From positions 744,001 through 808,000 of the forward strand of contig NZ_JALMDK010000003.1 in NCBI RefSeq assembly GCF_023094165.1: DNA of 64,000 nt. The letters are read 5' to 3'. Numbering within the stretch: position 1 is the stretch's first letter; each line of letters begins with the position of its first letter. The position numbers were made by a program, and so were the translations under genes. This DNA comes from Crossiella sp. S99.2. GTDB taxonomy: Bacteria > Actinomycetota > Actinomycetes > Mycobacteriales > Pseudonocardiaceae. Shown here in pieces: positions 25,786-34,628 of this stretch. The notes under the pieces were generated by a model. It did not search any database and had not been told where the DNA came from. It saw only the letters and a list, made by a program, of their open reading frames with translations.

Positions 25786-26487
25786 TCAGCTGTCCCGACG
25801 TGCCAGGGTGAATCCCACCGCGGTCAGCCCGACCGCCGCCACCAGCGCGAACAGCAGCGCCGCGAACCACGGCGGGGCACTACCGGCGAACAGTAACGCG
25901 GTGCCGCGAAACGGCAATGAGGTCAGCGGCACCTCCAGGAACCCACCCAGCGCGGTCTCGGCCACCAACGTCCACACCAGGAAGACCCCGGTCCCGACCG
26001 CGGTATGCCGCAGCAGCCCGCCGAGCGCGAGCCCGACCAACCCGGACAGCAGCGCCAGTAACAGCACGCCGACGCCCCGCAGCAGCACATGCGTCACCCC
26101 ACCACCGGGTGAACCACCGGCCAGTAATACCCCGGCGGCCGCGAGCCCGGTCACCAGCACGCCGCCGACCAGGCTCAACCCGCCGGCCACCACCGCCTTG
26201 GCCGCCACGATCCGAGCCGGGAACCGCAGCACCAGCCGGGTGGTGTGCATCGTGCCGTGCTGATAATCCAGTCCGAACGCGCACACGCCCACCGCGGCGA
26301 TCAGCGCGGCACCCAGGGTCAGCGGGAGCCCGAGCGAGGAGTCGAAGGCGTCCAGCGTCCCCAGATCGGTCTTGGCACCCCAGTACAGCCCGGATGCGAA
26401 AGCCAGTAATCCGGCCGCCAGCAGCAGCGCCCAGGTCGAGCGCAGACTGCGGGCCCGGTGCCATTCATAGGCCACCGCTGTGTTCAC
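25786..26487 (-). CDS. ABC-2-type transporter permease
   Basis: 233 residues from GTG 26487 (GTGA overlap with the ATPase stop). Six predicted helices with an N-terminal cytoplasmic segment EWHRARSLRSTW, typical of ABC-2 permeases, and GLDYQHGTMHTTRLVL after helix 2. Works with the ATPase encoded just upstream, probably as an exporter of a peptide, lipid or drug. Downstream in the same operon lie the histidine kinase and response regulator. Confidence 0.88.
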   Translation of the reverse strand: MNTAVAYEWHRARSLRSTWALLLAAGLLAFASGLYWGAKTDLGTLDAFDSSLGLPLTLGAALIAAVGVCAFGLDYQHGTMHTTRLVLRFPARIVAAKAVVAGGLSLVGGVLVTGLAAAGVLLAGGSPGGGVTHVLLRGVGVLLLALLSGLVGLALGGLLRHTAVGTGVFLVWTLVAETALGGFLEVPLTSLPFRGTALLFAGSAPPWFAALLFALVAAVGLTAVGFTLARRDS

Positions 26488-27389
26488 GACGGTTCTCCTC
26501 GGAGTTGAACGGTATGCGCGGTCGCGGCCAGGTATGCCTCTTCCAGATCGGACCGCCGCACGAACAGTTCCCGGACCGGCGTGCCTGCCTGGGCGGCCAC
26601 TCTGGCGACCAGTTCGGTGTTGTCGGTGTCGACCACCAGCTCCTCGGCGGTGCCCTGCCACACGCGTAACCCGTTGCGCCCCAAGGCCACCAGTAACCGC
26701 GCACTCTCGGGCCCGCGCACCACCACGGTGCTGCGGGTGTGCTGGTCGACGAAGTCCGCCAGCGGCCCGGCCGAGATCAACCGGCCCGCGCCGATGACGA
26801 TCAGGTCGTCAGCGAGCTGTGCCATCTCCGCCAGCAGATGCGAGGAGGCCAGCACGGTCCGCCCCTGCGCGGCCAGGCCACGCAGGAACCGCCGGATCCA
26901 GCGCACCCCGTCAGGATCAAGCCCGTTGGCCGGTTCGTCCAGGATCAAGTACTCCGGATCGCCGAGCAGCGCGGTCGCCAGCCCCAGTCGCTGCCGCATG
27001 CCCAGGCTGAACTTCCCGACCGCCTTGTCCGCCACCGAGTCCAGGCCCACCAGGGACAGCACCTCGGGCACCCGGCGCATCGGCAACCCGCCGCCGGCGG
27101 CCACCATCCGCAGGTGCCCGGCTGCCGAGCGGGACGGGTGCACCGCGCCCGGGTCGACCAGCACGCCGACCGTGCGCAGCGGATCGGCCAGTTCCAGGTA
27201 GGTGTGGCCGGTGAAGGTGGTGCGGCCCGCGCCGCACACCAGGCCGAGCATCAGTTTGATCGTGGTCGACTTACCGGCCCCGTTCGGACCGAGGAACCCG
27301 GTGACCACGCCGGGCCGCACGGCGAAGGACAGGTCGTCCACACCGACGCCGCCGCCGTACTGTTTCGTCAAGCCCTCAGCGATGATCAC
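26484..27389 (-). CDS. ABC transporter ATPase (DrrA/CcmA-like)
   Basis: 301 residues from GTG 27389, with GGAGGGA a few bases upstream; the frame stays open to 27449. Walker A GPNGAGKST (about 36-44), signature FSLGMRQRLGLA, Walker B YLILDEPANGLDP and switch SSHLL are intact. The C-terminal extension (about 220-301) is typical of multidrug/lantibiotic-type ATPases. First gene of a four-gene unit with permease, kinase and regulator: a self-contained export and sensing module. Confidence 0.92.
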   Translation of the reverse strand: MIIAEGLTKQYGGGVGVDDLSFAVRPGVVTGFLGPNGAGKSTTIKLMLGLVCGAGRTTFTGHTYLELADPLRTVGVLVDPGAVHPSRSAAGHLRMVAAGGGLPMRRVPEVLSLVGLDSVADKAVGKFSLGMRQRLGLATALLGDPEYLILDEPANGLDPDGVRWIRRFLRGLAAQGRTVLASSHLLAEMAQLADDLIVIGAGRLISAGPLADFVDQHTRSTVVVRGPESARLLVALGRNGLRVWQGTAEELVVDTDNTELVARVAAQAGTPVRELFVRRSDLEEAYLAATAHTVQLRGEPS

Positions 27390-27484
27390 TGTTTGTCCCT
27401 CCGTCCGAAGCGCGATTTCCACGATCGTCGGTCGGGGGCTTCGGGACATCAGCGAGGAGGGCAGAGCCAGGTACGACTTTCCGC

Positions 27485-28711
27485 CTATACGGCTCTGCCG
27501 TCAGAGACGATGCGGCCCTCCTGCACCACCTGCACGATATGACGTGTGACCGCCAACACCCCCACCTCCACCAGCGGATCCCGTTCCAGCACAACCAGAT
27601 CGGCCTGTGCCCCCACCCGCACCTCGCCGATCTCCCCGGCGAGACCGAGTAGCTCAGCCGCGGTGACCGTGGCTGCCCGGATGACATCGATCGGTTGCTG
27701 AACCTCACCTCGAAGGAGGAACTCGTGACTCTGGTAGCGGTGCATTCCGCCGAGCAAATCGCTGCCGTACACCAGCTTCACCCCACTCCGGGCCGCGCGT
27801 TCCAGCGCGCGCAGTCCACCTTCCAGCACCTCGTCCACCTTGCGGTGGCTGTCCGCCGGCAGGCCGTGCGCCTCGCCCTCCTGTTTCAACGCCCAGTACG
27901 TAACCAGCGTCGGCACCAGATAGGCGTCATGCGCGAGGAACAACTCGACGCTGCGCTCATCGATCAGGTTGCCGTGCTCGATCGACCGCACCCCGGCCTC
28001 CAGCGCGCGGTTCACCGCCCGCGCGGTGTAGGCATGCGCCGCCACATACCGATTGGCCGCCTCGGCCTCCTCCACCACCGCCCGCAACTCCTCCATCGAG
28101 TACTGCGTGGAGTCGATCCGGTCAGTCGGCGAAGCCACCCCACCGGAGGCCATCACCTTGATGTGGTGCGCCCCCTTGCGCAGTTCGTTCCGGGCCGCCA
28201 CCCGAACCGCGTCCACCCCATCCGCAACCTGCCCGAGCCCCGCGCAGCATGGATGATCGTCCGAGGCCGAGGCGCCTCGCCCCCGCAGATCCCCGTGACC
28301 GCCGGTCTGGCTCAACGCCTTGCCGCAAAAGGCCAGCCGAGGTCCGACGATCAGGCCCTCCGCCTGGGCGTCAGCCAGCCCGTAGTCCGCACCGGCCGCA
28401 TCCCGCACGGTGGTGAACCCGCGCCGCAACATCGACCCCATGATCCGGGCGGCGTGTGCGGCCACATAGGACGGAGGCCAGGTCGGCAGTTCCCCAAGCG
28501 CCGCGGTCGCCGCGGTGACGTGCACATGCGCGTCGATCAGCCCTGGCAGCACCACCGCACCGGCCAGGTCAACGACCCTGGCCTCCGCCGAGGCGGTCAG
28601 GCCCCGGCCGATCTCGGCGATCCGGCCATCCACACAACGGAGGCTCGCCTCGGAGTAGTCACCAGAGCGCACGTCCAGCACAAGCCCGTCCCGCAACAAC
28701 AGATCGCTCAT
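27485..28711 (-). CDS. Metal-dependent amidohydrolase, prolidase/imidazolonepropionase-like
   Basis: 408 residues. Amidohydrolase TIM-barrel with VVLPGLIDAHVHV (first metal-binding HxH), a GG..(K/A) region around HHIKVMASGG, EEAEAANRYVAAHAY and SIEHGNLID (later metal His) and a C-terminal YGSDLLGG (Asp). It belongs to the secondary-amine/Xaa-Pro-like hydrolase group (PF01979) with many substrates. It lies between the unknown gene at 28739 (27-bp gap) and the ABC ATPase start (95 bp further on) on the same strand. Cytoplasmic; the substrate is unassigned. Confidence 0.88.
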   Translation of the reverse strand: MSDLLLRDGLVLDVRSGDYSEASLRCVDGRIAEIGRGLTASAEARVVDLAGAVVLPGLIDAHVHVTAATAALGELPTWPPSYVAAHAARIMGSMLRRGFTTVRDAAGADYGLADAQAEGLIVGPRLAFCGKALSQTGGHGDLRGRGASASDDHPCCAGLGQVADGVDAVRVAARNELRKGAHHIKVMASGGVASPTDRIDSTQYSMEELRAVVEEAEAANRYVAAHAYTARAVNRALEAGVRSIEHGNLIDERSVELFLAHDAYLVPTLVTYWALKQEGEAHGLPADSHRKVDEVLEGGLRALERAARSGVKLVYGSDLLGGMHRYQSHEFLLRGEVQQPIDVIRAATVTAAELLGLAGEIGEVRVGAQADLVVLERDPLVEVGVLAVTRHIVQVVQEGRIVSDGRAV

Positions 28712-28738
28712 GCCCTGATCTTCTCCCAGCCCAGCGGG

Positions 28739-29308
28739 TCACGGGACCAGTCGTTCGACCTCTCGCCGGTAGAACAGCACGTCCGCCCCAGCCCGCGACA
28801 ACTGGAGTTGCCCGGTCGCCACGAGGTCGAAGAGCGCCGCCCGGTCCATGCCGAGCATCGCGCGCACCTGATCCACGTCGAGCATCTCAGGTGGCGGGGA
28901 ACTGCCGAACCGCGCCAGATCCTGGTCGTACCAGGACTGCCGTTGCAGCCACTGCACGTACTCGTGGTGGATGCGGTGCCGACGTCGCCGGTCACTGACC
29001 TCGGCCAGGAACTCGTCCAGCAGATCGAAGAGGCAGTCAACCGCAGTCTGGTCGGCCGCAGTCTGGTCGGCCAAGGTCTCCGTCCCGTTGCGGGACAGGT
29101 GCCAGACCAGCGCGGACCAGGCGAGATTGTCTCCGTAGTCGAGCTTGAGCACCAGGAACTCGCGAAACCCATCGAGCAGGGCGCCGTCGGTGCCCAGGTC
29201 CAGGCCCATCACGAAGTCGGCCAATCCCCCATACGACAGCTCAGACTGCCTCAGATACATGCCAGGCCGCCGCCGTACGTTCCGGAGCAACTCCCTGGTC
29301 GTTGGCAC
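28739..29308 (-). CDS. Unknown protein with C-terminal excisionase-like helix-turn-helix
   Basis: 189 residues from GTG 29308, with a GGGGAGAA RBS upstream. The N-terminus (TTRELLRNVRRRPGMYL) and the FREFLVLKLDYGDNLAWSALVWHL block are conserved-looking but I cannot name the family. The C-terminus (LGMDRAALFDLVATGQLQLSRAG ... YRREVERLV) resembles the MerR/excisionase HTH_17 fold. Residues near 95-105 contain a duplicated ADQTA, matching a tandem duplication in the DNA at 29040-29070. Probably co-transcribed with the amidohydrolase. Confidence 0.7.
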   Translation of the reverse strand: MPTTRELLRNVRRRPGMYLRQSELSYGGLADFVMGLDLGTDGALLDGFREFLVLKLDYGDNLAWSALVWHLSRNGTETLADQTAADQTAVDCLFDLLDEFLAEVSDRRRRHRIHHEYVQWLQRQSWYDQDLARFGSSPPPEMLDVDQVRAMLGMDRAALFDLVATGQLQLSRAGADVLFYRREVERLVP

Positions 29309-29375
29309 GATCGTTCTCCCCCCGTCGGCAACCCCACGGCCCCGGCCAGAGTAATGATTCTGGCCGGAGGCCGGG

Positions 29376-29768
29376 GTGAACGAGGATGTCCGGGTGCCTA
29401 CCTCTCCCGGACGCCAACCAAGTGACCTGCTGGGGTTCTTCGACCGGCTCGACCAGCTGGTCGCGGCCTCGACCATCGTGGTCGACCGCCCACGTGGCCA
29501 ACCGCATCCGCGATTTCCCGATGTGATCTACCCGCTCGACTACGGCCACCTGGATTCGACCAGCAGCGGCGATGGCGAGGGAATCGATATGTTCCTGGGC
29601 AGCGCTGCCGGCGTGGGTGTGTGCGGGGTGCTGCTCACCGCGGATCTGGTCAAGCGGGACGTCGAGATCAAGGTACTGATCGATTGCACAGAGGAGGAGG
29701 TGACTCGAACCCAAGGGCTGCTGCGTGATCAGCTGCAGATCGGCGGTCACCTGGTCCGGCGTCCCTGA
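29376..29768 (+). CDS. Inorganic-pyrophosphatase-like protein, shortened and divergent
   Basis: 130 residues from GTG 29376. Contains family I soluble pyrophosphatase landmarks: VVDRPRG (about 36), YPLDYGHL (about 52) and KRDVEIKVLIDCTEEEV (about 93-109). The active-site signature D-G-D-P-x-D is altered to D66-G-E-G-I-D71, and the protein is shorter than the usual 160-175 residues. It may be an inactive or substrate-changed relative rather than the housekeeping enzyme. Divergent from the 28739 gene. Confidence 0.7.
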   Translation: MNEDVRVPTSPGRQPSDLLGFFDRLDQLVAASTIVVDRPRGQPHPRFPDVIYPLDYGHLDSTSSGDGEGIDMFLGSAAGVGVCGVLLTADLVKRDVEIKVLIDCTEEEVTRTQGLLRDQLQIGGHLVRRP

Positions 29769-29838
29769 GTCCGGGTGTCCCGGCGGAGGTCGATGCCAGC
29801 TGACTGCCACCGGTGGCGGCTGGACGTAGGGTCGAGGC

Positions 29839-30300
29839 ATGCCGCGTTTCGAGGTCAGCACCAGCATCGCCGCGCCGCCGCAGCGGGTCTTCGACCTCTC
29901 GCTGGAGGTCGAGGTGCACACCAGCTCGATGGCGGGCTCCACCGAGCGTGCGATCGACGGGGTCACCTCCGGGCGGCTCGCCCTGGGCGACACCGTTACC
30001 TGGCAGGCAAAGCACTTCGGGCTGAGTTGGCGGATGACCTCGCGGATCAGTGCGTACGACCCGCCGGGGTACTTCGTCGATGAGCAGGAGCGTGGTCCGT
30101 TCCGGCGCTGGCATCACGCGCACCACTTCGAGCCGGACGGCCGGGGCGGCACGCTGATGCGCGATGTGATCGACTTCGCTGCGCCGCTCGGTCCGCTGGG
30201 CCGGCTCGCGGAGTTGCTGGTGCTTGATCACTACATGCGGCGGTTGATCAGCACCCGCAACGAGCACCTCAAGGACCTGGCCGAGGCGTCCGGCCCCTGA
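29839..30300 (+). CDS. SRPBCC-family ligand-binding protein
   Basis: 153 residues with a START/polyketide-cyclase-like helix-grip pattern: FEVSTSIAAPPQRVFDLSLEVEVHTSS at the start, WRMTSRISAYDPPGYFVDEQERGPFRRWHHAHHFEPDGRGGTLMRDVIDFAAPLGPLG in the middle and a long final helix (RLISTRNEHLKDL). The fold binds hydrophobic ligands; no catalytic signature is visible. Related genes are often small stand-alone reading frames of unknown role in actinomycetes. Confidence 0.82.
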   Translation: MPRFEVSTSIAAPPQRVFDLSLEVEVHTSSMAGSTERAIDGVTSGRLALGDTVTWQAKHFGLSWRMTSRISAYDPPGYFVDEQERGPFRRWHHAHHFEPDGRGGTLMRDVIDFAAPLGPLGRLAELLVLDHYMRRLISTRNEHLKDLAEASGP

Positions 30301-30344
30301 GCGCCCAGCGTGGCGGTAGTGGACTCCAAGCGGCAGTGGTGGTT

Positions 30345-30692
30345 TCCGCGTAGCGGCGGTGAAATCAACGACAACGGTGACCTCAGTGTGGGCGGCGGCC
30401 CAGGCTGCGATGATCATCTGCGAGATGTCCGAGAAGTGCTCTTGGTCGAGCAGTCGGAAGTCCACTTCGGACAGACCGGTGGTGGCGAGCCGGTACAGCA
30501 TGTGGCGGGACCAGCGCAGCACCAGGTCGTCGCCGCCCTGCTAGGGCTGGTGAGGTCCTGCTGCTCGACGATCAGGTTGTCCGGCAACGCCATCAGCGCG
30601 GAGGCGTCCAGGTCGGGCGCGGTGATGTTCTACCGGCGAAGCCGTCGGTGCCGGTTTGCAGCAGCCGCAGGCGGTCCAGGCCCGCTGCTTTC
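30345..30692 (-). pseudogene. Remnant of an unidentified gene, frameshifted
   Basis: Read on the minus strand, three blocks in different frames form one plausible protein: KAAGLDRLRLLQTGTDGFAG, then NITAPDLDASALMALPDN and LIVEQQDLTSPSR, then LRWSRHMLYRLATTGLSEVDFRLLDQEHFSDISQMIIAAW and HTEVTVVVDF. Each block has normal GC-rich codon use, but no frame is open throughout and there is no RBS. I do not recognise the family. The surrounding 440-bp gap holds no other gene. Confidence 0.5.
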
Positions 30693-30744
30693 CCGCTGAC
30701 TATCCGCCGCCCAAGCTCCGACGTTGTTGTCCCGCCTCCATCCG

Positions 30745-31857
30745 CTATCCCAGCAGCGCCGGGGACGTGGTTCCGCAGTGGCGTTCACCGGCAGTCCGCG
30801 GAGGCTGCGGGGACGTTGGGGCTACGGAGGCTGCGGGGACCGCGGGTGCCGCACCCAGTCGTTGTCGCAGCAGGAAACTGGTCAGCTCGGCGGGATAGTC
30901 CGGCAGCCCGGTGAAGTAGGTGTGTCCGCCGCCGTGCACGGTGAGGAACTCCACCAGCGCGCAGCCGCGCGGATCGAGGTAGGTCTCCCGGTCGAAGTAC
31001 TGGTTGCGGTCTACCCGGTCCGGACCCAGCCACGGGCCACCGCCGCCGGCCAACGTGTTGGCATTGAGCCACTGGCGCAGGTGCAGGCGTCCCAGCGGAT
31101 ACACGCTGATCGGGTCCAGTTCGCCCTGTCCGAGCAGCACCGGCATTGGCCTGGCGAGACCGCCCATGCGTAGTCGGGCGAGCAGGCCGGTGCCGTCAAC
31201 GCAGGTGGGGTACCCGCAGCCGGCGAAGGTCGCCACGGCGGCGTACAGGTCCGGGTAGGTCGCGGCCATAACCGTGCTCATCGCCCCACCGGCGGAGAAT
31301 CCGGCGACGTAGATACGGGCTGGGTCGGCCTGCTCTTGCCGCGCCACCTCCCGGGTGATGCCCGCGATGATCGACGGTTCTCCGGCGTCGCGCTGCTGTT
31401 GCCAGGGCAGGAACCAGCTCCAGCACCCGTTGAACCCTGTCAAGCTGGGCTGTGCGGGTGCGGCCACCAGGAAGCCGTGCTGGTCGGCGAGGGTGGTCAG
31501 GCCGGACTGCCGGACCGCCTCCTCGGGGCTCGCGCCGCCGCAGCCGTGCAGGAACACGATCAGTGGTCGGCCGGGGCGGGCTCCGCCGGCGGGCTGGTAG
31601 AGGCCGTACTCACGCCTGCCGGCGTTGTTGCCGAAGCTGTGGCGGGTAACCGTGCCTGGTGCCGCAGCGACCGGTGCGACGGGTGCGACGGCGGCTGGAG
31701 TTGCCATTGCGGGTGGGGTTGCCGCTGCCGCTGGGGTTGCTGTCGCGGCTGGCGTTGCCGTCGCGAGTGGAGTCAGGGTGAACGCGAGGGTGATTGCCAG
31801 GCCGAGGGCCTTGGCTTGGGCGAATGGTCGGCTGGTTGTTCGGTTCACCCTGTCCAC
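30745..31857 (-). CDS. Secreted PHB-depolymerase-family esterase
   Basis: 370 residues from GTG 31857 (GTG 31848 also possible). Signal-like hydrophobic start (LGLAITLAFTLTPLATA), then an Ala/Thr/Pro linker of repeated ATPAA units (about 35-65). The alpha/beta hydrolase has oxyanion HGCGG, nucleophile GFSAGGAMS, an Asp in QGELDPISV and His in GGGHTYF, matching the esterase-PHB/LpqC family. Probably hydrolyses polyester, feruloyl or acetyl-xylan esters outside the cell. The C-terminal tail is Pro/Ala-rich, without a binding domain. Confidence 0.85.
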   Translation of the reverse strand: MDRVNRTTSRPFAQAKALGLAITLAFTLTPLATATPAATATPAAAATPPAMATPAAVAPVAPVAAAPGTVTRHSFGNNAGRREYGLYQPAGGARPGRPLIVFLHGCGGASPEEAVRQSGLTTLADQHGFLVAAPAQPSLTGFNGCWSWFLPWQQQRDAGEPSIIAGITREVARQEQADPARIYVAGFSAGGAMSTVMAATYPDLYAAVATFAGCGYPTCVDGTGLLARLRMGGLARPMPVLLGQGELDPISVYPLGRLHLRQWLNANTLAGGGGPWLGPDRVDRNQYFDRETYLDPRGCALVEFLTVHGGGHTYFTGLPDYPAELTSFLLRQRLGAAPAVPAASVAPTSPQPPRTAGERHCGTTSPALLG

Positions 31858-31911
31858 AGTGGAATCACGGCCTGGTGAAAGTGAAGGGAAAGACCTCGCA
31901 CTGGGGACAGG

Positions 31912-32997
31912 TCACGAGCGGAGGCGGGTGACCTCCAGGATCGCGTTCAGGAAGGCTTTGGGGCGTTCCTGTGGGAGGTTGTGGCCTGCGCCGGGGACCT
32001 GGTGGTGCACCCGCGGGCCGGTGAAGAACTTCGCTGACGGAGTGCCGTTAGTGGGTGGGAAGTTGCCGTCGTCCAGGCCGTCCAGGGTCACTGTGGGCAC
32101 GGTGATCCGGGGCTGGGTGAGCAGCTTGGCCTCCAGGTCGTCGTAGCGTGGGTCGCCGGGTTCGGTGAGCAGGCGGTGGCGGTAGTTGTGCAGCACGATG
32201 TCGACGTAGTCGGGGTTGCGGAAGATCGAGACCGCCTCATCCAGGTCCTGCTCGGTGAATCGCCAGGTTGGGGAGTTCCGTTGCCAGACCACGCGGGTCA
32301 GTTCCTTGGTGTTGGTGGTCAGGCCGTTGCGGCCGCGCTCAGTAAGGAAGTAATAGAAGTACCACTGCGCCGATTCGATGGACGGTGCCAGCGGCATCCT
32401 GGCCAGTGCCAAGTCCTGCACCAGGTAGTTGTTCACCGAGACCAGGCCGAGGCAGCGTTGCGGCCACAGGGCGGCGGCCACGCACAGGCCGCGGCCGCCC
32501 CAGTCGTAGCCGCCGAAGACGGCCTTGGGGATCTTGAGTGCGTCCATGAACGCGATCCAGTCCGAACCGAGGGCGGCCTGTTGCCCGGAACGTTTGGTGC
32601 TCGGTGACCGGAACCGGGTCGCGCCCTGGCCACGCAAGTAAGGGATGAGCACGCGGTAGCCGCGACGGGCCAGTGCGGGAGCCACCTCGGCGTAGGCAAG
32701 TGGTGAGTACGGCCAGCCGTAGCCGAGCAGCACGACGGGGCCGGTGGCCGGTCCGGACTCGTGGTAGGCGATGTCCAGCAACTCGGTGCGTACCTGCCGG
32801 ATCGGGCCCAGCCTGCGCCAACCCGGGGCACCGCTGGTTGGTGGCTTGTCTTCAGCGGTGGTCGTTCGCTGCTCGTCGCGGGCGGCGGCAGTCCGCGGCT
32901 CGTTCCTGGCAGCGGCCGCGCCGGTGGAGACGGCGGTCAGCGAGGCGGTGGCCGCCCCGGCGGTGAGGATTTTGGTGAAGGTTCGCCTGGTGAGCAC
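31912..32997 (-). CDS. Tat-exported epoxide hydrolase-like alpha/beta hydrolase
   Basis: 361 residues from GTG 32997. A twin-arginine signal (LTRRTFTKILTAGAATASLTAVS) and a polar linker precede the hydrolase. The nucleophile elbow is GYDWGG, i.e. an Asp nucleophile as in epoxide hydrolases and haloalkane dehalogenases, preceded by LGYGWPYSPLAY and followed by a late His (PGAGHNLPQE). The Asp nucleophile separates it from serine esterases. Folded export fits the Tat motif. The substrate is unknown. Same strand as the esterase, but a 54-bp gap means co-transcription is only possible. Confidence 0.87.
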   Translation of the reverse strand: MLTRRTFTKILTAGAATASLTAVSTGAAAARNEPRTAAARDEQRTTTAEDKPPTSGAPGWRRLGPIRQVRTELLDIAYHESGPATGPVVLLGYGWPYSPLAYAEVAPALARRGYRVLIPYLRGQGATRFRSPSTKRSGQQAALGSDWIAFMDALKIPKAVFGGYDWGGRGLCVAAALWPQRCLGLVSVNNYLVQDLALARMPLAPSIESAQWYFYYFLTERGRNGLTTNTKELTRVVWQRNSPTWRFTEQDLDEAVSIFRNPDYVDIVLHNYRHRLLTEPGDPRYDDLEAKLLTQPRITVPTVTLDGLDDGNFPPTNGTPSAKFFTGPRVHHQVPGAGHNLPQERPKAFLNAILEVTRLRS

Positions 32998-33060
32998 ACC
33001 TGGACACTCTCAGCCGGGTGCGGATGTTCTGTGCACGTCCTGTTGACAGCGGCGGCGGGG

Positions 33061-33738
33061 CTACGGCTGGTGGGAGACCCAGACCGCGTCGGTGGCGGCT
33101 GGGCCGAGGCTCAGGTGGTCGGTGCGATCGGCGACGCGGATGGTGAGGGTGTCGGCGCCGGTGGCGGAGTCCAGGACCAGGAGTTCGGTGTCGATGACCA
33201 GGCCGTTGTCGGCGAAGTACTGCAGGCGGGCGGCGTCGGCGTCGGAGATGCGTTCGACCCGGCAGCGGGTTCCGGGCGGCATGCCGGTGAGCTGGCGGGC
33301 GTCGGGGCGGTGCACGGTGCCGTCGGCGGCGGGGATGGGGTCGCCGTGCGGGTCGCGGGTGGGTTTGCCGAGGAACTCGTCGATGCGGGTGACCATCAGG
33401 TCCGAGACCACGTGTTCGAGTTGCTCGGCCTCCTCGTGCACCTCGTCCCAGCGGTAGTTCAGCGCGTTGACCAGGAAGGTCTCGATCAGGCGGTGGCGGC
33501 GGACCATGGCCACCGCGTGCGCCCGGCCGGCCTCGGTCAGGCCGACGCTGCCGTAGCGCGGGTGTTCCAGCAGGCCCTGTTCGGTCAGCCGGCGGACCGA
33601 CTCGGACACCGAGGACAGCCGCAGGCCGAGGCGCTGGGCGATCACCGACGTGGTGACCGGCTCCTCGGACCACTCCTGCAGCGCCCAGACCACCTTGAGG
33701 TAGTTCTGGGTGCTCTCGGACAGCTCGGACACCGACAT
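33061..33738 (-). CDS. mntR: DtxR-family manganese regulator MntR
   Basis: 225 residues from ATG 33738. Winged helix at 1-65, dimerisation helices to about 125 and a C-terminal FeoA/SH3-like domain (about 150-225). Metal ligands H82, E86, H101, E108 and H109 match IdeR positions, but the Cys of IdeR site 1 is Glu here (E105 in HEEAEQLEH). That Cys-to-Glu swap is the hallmark of Mn(II)-sensing MntR over Fe(II)-sensing IdeR. It is the last gene of the metal ABC operon and probably represses it through the palindrome at 36325. Confidence 0.88.
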   Translation of the reverse strand: MSVSELSESTQNYLKVVWALQEWSEEPVTTSVIAQRLGLRLSSVSESVRRLTEQGLLEHPRYGSVGLTEAGRAHAVAMVRRHRLIETFLVNALNYRWDEVHEEAEQLEHVVSDLMVTRIDEFLGKPTRDPHGDPIPAADGTVHRPDARQLTGMPPGTRCRVERISDADAARLQYFADNGLVIDTELLVLDSATGADTLTIRVADRTDHLSLGPAATDAVWVSHQP

Positions 33739-33761
33739 GCGGGCAGGGTATCCGCGCACGG

Positions 33762-34628
33762 TCACGTCCGGACGGCCGCACGCCGACGCGCGGCCAGCCG
33801 GCGGCCCAGAATTCCGTGTTCCGGGCCGAACAGGTAGGCCAGGGTGAACACCGCGCCCTGGACCAGGACGATCATGCCGCCGGAGGCGGTGTCCAGGTAG
33901 TAGCTCAGGTACAGGCCGGTGACCGCGGCCAGTGCGGACAGCACCGGGGCGATGATCAGCATTCGCTGGAAGCGGTTGGTCAGCAGGTACGCGGTGGCGC
34001 CCGGGATGATCAGCATCGCCACCACCAGGATCACCCCGACCACCTGCAGGGCCACCACCGAGGTCAAGGCGAGCAGGGCCAGCAGCGCGGCGCCGAGCAC
34101 CCGGGGGCTCAGGCCGATGGCGTGCGCGTGCGTCGGGTCGAAGGCGTACAGGGTGAAATCGCGGCGTTTGAGCACCAGTACGGTCAGGGCCAGCGCGCCC
34201 AGCACGGCGATCTGGATGACGTCGGTGGTGGCCACGCCCAGCAGGTTGCCGAAGACGATGTGGTTGAGGTCGGTCTGGCTCGGGGTCACCGAGATCAGCA
34301 CCAGGCCCAGGGCGAACAGCGTGGTGAACACGATGCCGATGGCCGCGTCCTCCTTGATCCGGCTGGTGTCGCGCACCACCCCGATCAGCGCCACCGCCAG
34401 GAAGCCGAACACCAGCGCGCCCACCGCGAACGGCGCGCCGAGCACATAGGCCAGCACCACGCCGGGCAGCACCGCGTGCGAGACCGCGTCGCCCATCAGC
34501 GACCAGCCGATGAGCACCAGCCAGCAGGACAGCACCGCGCACACCACCGCGGCGATCACGGTGGCCACCAGCGCGCGGACCATGAAGCTGTAGCCGAGGG
34601 GTTCGGCCAGCAGGTCGAGGATGTTCAC
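33762..34628 (-). CDS. Manganese/zinc ABC transporter permease
   Basis: 288 residues from ATG 34628, overlapping the ATPase stop (ATGA). About eight or nine helices in the ABC-3 (ZnuB/MntB) pattern, with GDAVSHAVLPGVVLAYVLG near the start and ALALTVLVLKRRDFTLYAFDPTHAHAIGLSP in the centre. Forms the membrane channel with the adjacent ATPase and lipoprotein. Mn rather than Zn is favoured because the operon ends with an MntR-type regulator. Confidence 0.92.
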   Translation of the reverse strand: MNILDLLAEPLGYSFMVRALVATVIAAVVCAVLSCWLVLIGWSLMGDAVSHAVLPGVVLAYVLGAPFAVGALVFGFLAVALIGVVRDTSRIKEDAAIGIVFTTLFALGLVLISVTPSQTDLNHIVFGNLLGVATTDVIQIAVLGALALTVLVLKRRDFTLYAFDPTHAHAIGLSPRVLGAALLALLALTSVVALQVVGVILVVAMLIIPGATAYLLTNRFQRMLIIAPVLSALAAVTGLYLSYYLDTASGGMIVLVQGAVFTLAYLFGPEHGILGRRLAARRRAAVRT

